Assembly: GCA_934464705.1 (NCBI GenBank)
Contig: CAKSKB010000029.1
Location: 1 to 18,669, forward strand
Reading direction: 5' to 3'
DNA: 18,669 nucleotides
DNA from: an uncultured Clostridia bacterium
Lineage (GTDB): Bacteria; Bacillota; Clostridia; HGM11514
The notes under the pieces were generated by a model, which ran no database searches, had not been told where the DNA came from, and saw nothing but the letters and a program-made list of their open reading frames with translations. Both the position numbers and the translations under genes were made by a program. Positions 16,169 through 18,669 of the stretch are shown here, piece after piece (positions within the stretch are counted from its first letter, which is position 1; every line of letters starts with the position of its first letter).

Positions 16169-17833
16169 ATGCCTTACGAAATTAAACAATTCGATTCTCT
16201 TCAAAAAATCTACGGAAATGATTTTCCCGAAATGCAAGCACGGTCAAAAGCCGTGCTTCTTTCGGGTGAAAGATATAACCGCCAAATCGGCATTAAAACC
16301 GACGAACGCTTTTGGTATACAGTCAAAATTAATTCTGAACTTAAACACCTTATAACTGTTTATCGGGTTGAAAATGCGGTCATGGATATGGCAGTCGTCC
16401 CGGACACAAAGAGCGAAAACTTTCTTACAAGGGAAAACGGAATTATGCCGGATATACTTGTCCCGATTGACGAAAGCACCGTAATAACCGCTCCGTACGG
16501 CACATCGGCAATATGGCTTGAACTTAATGTGCCGGAAAACTTTGCTCCCGGAACATACAGCGTTGAAGTTGAACTAAACACCTGCGATGCATTTTCAATT
16601 GCAATGGAAAACAAAAACTTCACGTCGAAAAAGCACATCTGTAATTTTGAAGTTGATGTCCTTAATAAAAAACTGTCCGACAGAAAAATAACATACACAC
16701 AGTGGATTCATCTCGACTGCATTGCGTCTGCACATAATGTCGGGATTTTTTCGGAGCAGCACTGGAATCTGATTGAAAAATACATAAAAACCGCGGCTAA
16801 ACTCGGGATAAATATGATTTTAACGCCCGTGCACACTCCGCCGCTCGATACTTCAAAAGGAATTTACAGAGAGAATGTTTCGCTTATTGATGTGTCATAT
16901 GACGAGAAGACAAAACGGTATACATTTAATTCTGCTAAGCTTGAAAGGTATATCAATATATGTCTCAAATGCGGAATAGAGTATTTTGAGATTGCACATC
17001 TGTTTTCGCAGTGGGGCAGCGAATTTGCAGCGCCGATAGTCGTTAACGGCAAACATAAATTCGGCTGGAACACCAAGGCGGACAGTGAAGAATACAGCGA
17101 ATTTTTAAAGCAGTATGTTCCTGCAATCATCAATGTTTTTGAAAACAGAGGGCTTTGCGATAAACTGTATTTTCACATTTCGGATGAACCGTCGGTTGAA
17201 AAAATTGACAAGTATAAGGCGGCATATGATTTGCTTAAGCCAATGCTCGGGAATATAAAAACGATTGACGCCGTTTCGGAATACGATTTTTATGCTCAGG
17301 GGCTTATTAAATGTCCGGTTACGATAACCGGGTGCATTGAGGAATTTCTGAAGCACGATGTAAAGGAGCAATGGGCGTATTATTGCTGGTGTGTATACGG
17401 CGAAGAAAGCAACCGACTTATGGCAATGCCGTCGCACCGCAACCGTATAATAGGTATGCAGATGTTTAAGTATAACATAAAAGGCTTTCTCCACTGGGGG
17501 TATAATTTTTACAACAGCTGCTGCAGTACCGAAACAATTAATCCATATATGACAAGCTCAGCAAATAAGGTGTTCCCCTCCGGTGATTCTTTTTCGGTAT
17601 ATCCCGGGGAAAAGGGACCGTATATGAGTCTTCGCGCAATGGTTTTCTTTGAAGCACTTCAGGATATAAGGATTTTGAACACACTTTCGGAATACATAGG
17701 TCAGAGCGAAACCGTTAAAATGATTGAGGATATTGCTGAAAGCGAATTAACATTCAACAGTTATCCGCACAATTCGGAATTTATTATAAGTGTTATAGAG
17801 AAAGCTAAAGAAAAAATATCTGAATATATTTAA
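16169..17833 (+). CDS. DUF4091/GH123-like glycoside hydrolase, cytoplasmic
   Basis: A 554-residue protein. AGGAG lies 7 bases before the ATG and overlaps the preceding stop, suggesting coupling. An N-terminal beta-sandwich (about 1-175, with the APGTYSVEVEL segment typical of such domains) is followed by a TIM-barrel-like domain from about 178. FHISDEPS near 335-342 supplies adjacent Asp339 and Glu340. Known GH123 beta-N-acetylgalactosaminidases use an adjacent Asp-Glu pair with substrate assistance from the acetamido group, so these two residues are good catalytic candidates. HWGYNFYN and LRAMVFFEALQDIRIL near the C-terminus also fit DUF4091. No signal peptide is seen, so the substrate should be an imported oligosaccharide. 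DUF4091 is broad and the GalNAc specificity is not proven. Confidence 0.82.
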   Translation: MPYEIKQFDSLQKIYGNDFPEMQARSKAVLLSGERYNRQIGIKTDERFWYTVKINSELKHLITVYRVENAVMDMAVVPDTKSENFLTRENGIMPDILVPIDESTVITAPYGTSAIWLELNVPENFAPGTYSVEVELNTCDAFSIAMENKNFTSKKHICNFEVDVLNKKLSDRKITYTQWIHLDCIASAHNVGIFSEQHWNLIEKYIKTAAKLGINMILTPVHTPPLDTSKGIYRENVSLIDVSYDEKTKRYTFNSAKLERYINICLKCGIEYFEIAHLFSQWGSEFAAPIVVNGKHKFGWNTKADSEEYSEFLKQYVPAIINVFENRGLCDKLYFHISDEPSVEKIDKYKAAYDLLKPMLGNIKTIDAVSEYDFYAQGLIKCPVTITGCIEEFLKHDVKEQWAYYCWCVYGEESNRLMAMPSHRNRIIGMQMFKYNIKGFLHWGYNFYNSCCSTETINPYMTSSANKVFPSGDSFSVYPGEKGPYMSLRAMVFFEALQDIRILNTLSEYIGQSETVKMIEDIAESELTFNSYPHNSEFIISVIEKAKEKISEYI

Positions 17834-17865
17834 TAATCCGCACTGCCAAAGCAGTGCGGATTATT
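17832..17865. terminator. Bidirectional hairpin terminator between convergent genes
   Basis: A perfect 15-bp inverted repeat (AATAATCCGCACTGC and its complement) with a CAAA loop. The TAA stop of the GH123-like gene (17831-17833) overlaps the left arm, and a minus-strand TAA (17861-17863) sits in the right arm. The U-tracts on both sides are poor and interrupted (TTATTCTATG rightward), so efficiency may be moderate. Confidence 0.75.
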
Positions 17866-18121
17866 CTATGTAAATATTTTTAATTGTCAATACGCTGCCG
17901 TAAAGATTAAATATGTAATTCCCCGGATTTAAGGGTTTAGGGAGAACCCGTCCGCAGAAAACTACAAATATAATCTTTTGGCAACGATTATTTTCGGTCA
18001 GCAAAGTACCATTATAGTTGTTGTAGAAATAAAAGGCGATTTTATTTAAGTAATGGTTGATTGTGCCGAGTGCCGGCAAAGCTTTAGTAAATCTCAAACA
18101 ATATGCGATTATTTGCAGTAA
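17861..18121 (-). pseudogene. Probable decayed ORF converging on the hydrolase operon
   Basis: An open minus-strand frame of about 86 codons with no acceptable start. Its only candidates are TTG codons such as 18097, which lack a ribosome binding site. The tail (FCGRVLPKPLNPGNYIFNLY, then GSVLTIKNIYIE) looks like real protein, and its stop is embedded in the shared terminator stem. A strong AAGGAGG at 18170-18176 lies upstream, but no start codon sits at the right distance. The frame next to it (KIKNILRFLHFALNYCK) ends early. This fits a gene that lost its start and gained a frameshift. The alternative is that it is chance open frame. I recognise no family. Confidence 0.35.
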
Positions 18122-18160
18122 TTAAGGGCGAAATGCAAAAAACGCAGTATATTTTTGATT

Positions 18161-18301
18161 TTAAGCCTGCCTCCTTATGATACCAAGTATAATTATACAT
18201 ACAATAACGACCAGCAATGTATAAAACCATCCCTTTGCCTTATCGCCGGCAGCGTCAAAAAAGTTCCGATTTTTATGCTTATGGTCATTTTTGCAGAACA
18301 A
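18161..18301 (-). CDS. Small single-pass membrane protein, 46 residues, TTG start
   Basis: Frame MFCKNDHKHKNRNFFDAAGD followed by KAKGWFYTLLVVIVCIIILG and IIRRQA. A charged N-terminal half precedes one clear transmembrane segment (about 26-43) that ends in Arg-Arg, which suggests an N-out/C-in single-pass protein. The MFCKN start resembles zinc-ribbon proteins but the partner cysteines are missing. It lies just behind a near-consensus promoter (18318-18346). The 5' leader to the TTG would be only about 10 bases and shows no ribosome binding site. An ATG at 18305 opens a frame that stops after six codons, and one base less in the five-A run at 18288-18292 would join that ATG to this frame. A true small protein, a slippage-dependent one or a decayed gene are all possible. 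Confidence 0.5.
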   Translation of the reverse strand: MFCKNDHKHKNRNFFDAAGDKAKGWFYTLLVVIVCIIILGIIRRQA

Positions 18302-18317
18302 TCATACTTACGGATAT

Positions 18318-18346
18318 ATTTTAACACAAATTTACACATATGTCAA
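18318..18346 (-). promoter_or_regulatory. Near-consensus sigma-A promoter
   Basis: On the minus strand TTGACA (18341-18346) and TAAAAT (18318-18323) with a 17-base spacer and a TG one base upstream of the -10. It is the best promoter match in the window. Transcription would start near 18311 and read into the small membrane protein ORF. Confidence 0.75.
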
Positions 18347-18412
18347 TATATTTTGAAAATTTTTCCTTTAATTTTGTCAAAATCCAAAGGTGTTTTTCGA
18401 AAAGTGGCACAA

Positions 18413-18449
18413 AAAATACGCATACCGCTTTTAGCGGTATGCGTATTTT
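18413..18449 (-). terminator. Strong intrinsic terminator (17-bp perfect stem)
   Basis: AAAATACGCATACCGCT and its exact complement are separated by a TTT loop. Reading minus, the stem ends in six T residues (TATTTTTTGTG), so it best serves the transcript entering from the right edge. Reading plus, four T residues follow, so it may work both ways. Confidence 0.88.
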
Positions 18450-18455
18450 GGTAGA

Positions 18456-18530
18456 TCAGTTAAAAATTCGCCACTTAACCATGCCATAAATATAATACAT
18501 AGACGAATCCATTACAGCGGCTTTCATCAT
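18456..18530 (-). CDS. Candidate 24-residue peptide ORF
   Basis: ATG at 18530 (a second ATG at 18527) follows GTAGGAG with correct spacing, and the ORF stops at TGA 18456-18458, seven bases before the terminator stem. The peptide begins MMKAAVMDSSMYYIYGMVKW and ends RIFN. It has four methionines, three tyrosines and no cysteine. It lacks a signal peptide or transmembrane segment, and I recognise no family. The ribosome binding site plus immediate terminator support a genuine short message, but the length allows chance. Confidence 0.4.
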   Translation of the reverse strand: MMKAAVMDSSMYYIYGMVKWRIFN

Positions 18531-18669
18531 TGCTCCTACGGTAAAATGCAACTGATAAAATTCTCACTGCCGAAGATTTACAAAATATATGTCAGCCTGT
18601 TTCCCCTCATGTGTTCCCCAACACTGAAAACAAACTATGCAATATTACCCACCGGAATCACCGCCGTCA
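18531..18669 (-). other. Leader-like sequence upstream of the 24-codon ORF, no gene seen
   Basis: No open frame of useful length on either strand. On the minus strand there is a GTGTT-GGGG-AACAC hairpin (18611-18624) followed closely by a second GGGGAAACA motif. I could not match it to a riboswitch or known RNA class. It may be the 5' leader of the short message that ends at 18413, or the end of a gene beyond the window. Confidence 0.25.

Noticed and set aside
18155..18454. 99-codon plus-strand open frame
   Set aside because: Runs through the minus-strand promoter and the 17-bp terminator stem, and lacks a ribosome binding site.
18531..18669. Known riboswitch, tmRNA or RNase P RNA at the right edge
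   Set aside because: None of the conserved cores I know for cobalamin, TPP, FMN, glycine, M-box or tmRNA could be found.

Overview
The window looks like a chromosomal carbohydrate-utilisation region from an anaerobic Clostridia-type member of the Bacillota. The reasons are the strong GGAGG-type ribosome binding sites, the long form of the hibernation factor HPF, signal peptides and surface modules typical of Gram-positives (FIVAR, InlB-like repeat, copper-amine-oxidase-N-like domain), and sigma-A promoters. Family or genus cannot be assigned from this sequence alone.

Left block (1-14406, minus strand). Six genes are packed head to tail, reading right to left from a candidate promoter at 14379-14406. 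In order of transcription they are an aldose-epimerase-like protein (13267-14325), L-rhamnose isomerase (11978-13252), a GH78 alpha-L-rhamnosidase without a signal peptide (9429-11969), a secreted right-handed beta-helix protein resembling GH141 (6981-9416), and two secreted proteins sharing a near-identical N-terminal module (5094-6938, and 1-5025, which runs off the window). The likely scheme is that secreted beta-helix enzymes act on pectin-type or other plant/host glycans outside the cell, rhamnosyl oligosaccharides are imported by a transporter not in the window, GH78 releases L-rhamnose in the cytoplasm, and RhaA isomerises it to L-rhamnulose. No kinase, aldolase, transporter or regulator is visible.

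Middle block (14603-17865, plus strand). A divergent promoter drives hpf, then a mutarotase-like protein of unknown function, then a DUF4091/GH123-like protein with an Asp-Glu pair, ending at a hairpin terminator. Ribosome hibernation and sugar genes appear to share a transcript.

Right block (17861-18669). No large gene is present. On the minus strand there is a near-consensus sigma-A promoter, a 46-codon single-pass membrane protein with a non-standard start, a probable decayed ORF that converges on the terminator of the plus-strand operon, a 17-bp perfect hairpin terminator, and a 24-codon ORF with a good ribosome binding site just upstream of that terminator.

The most unusual features are a 696-bp stretch of perfect identity between the two tandem secreted genes, flanked by sharply diverged sequence (a gene-conversion signature), the unrecognised module of about 335 residues that it encodes, and the small-protein region at the right end.
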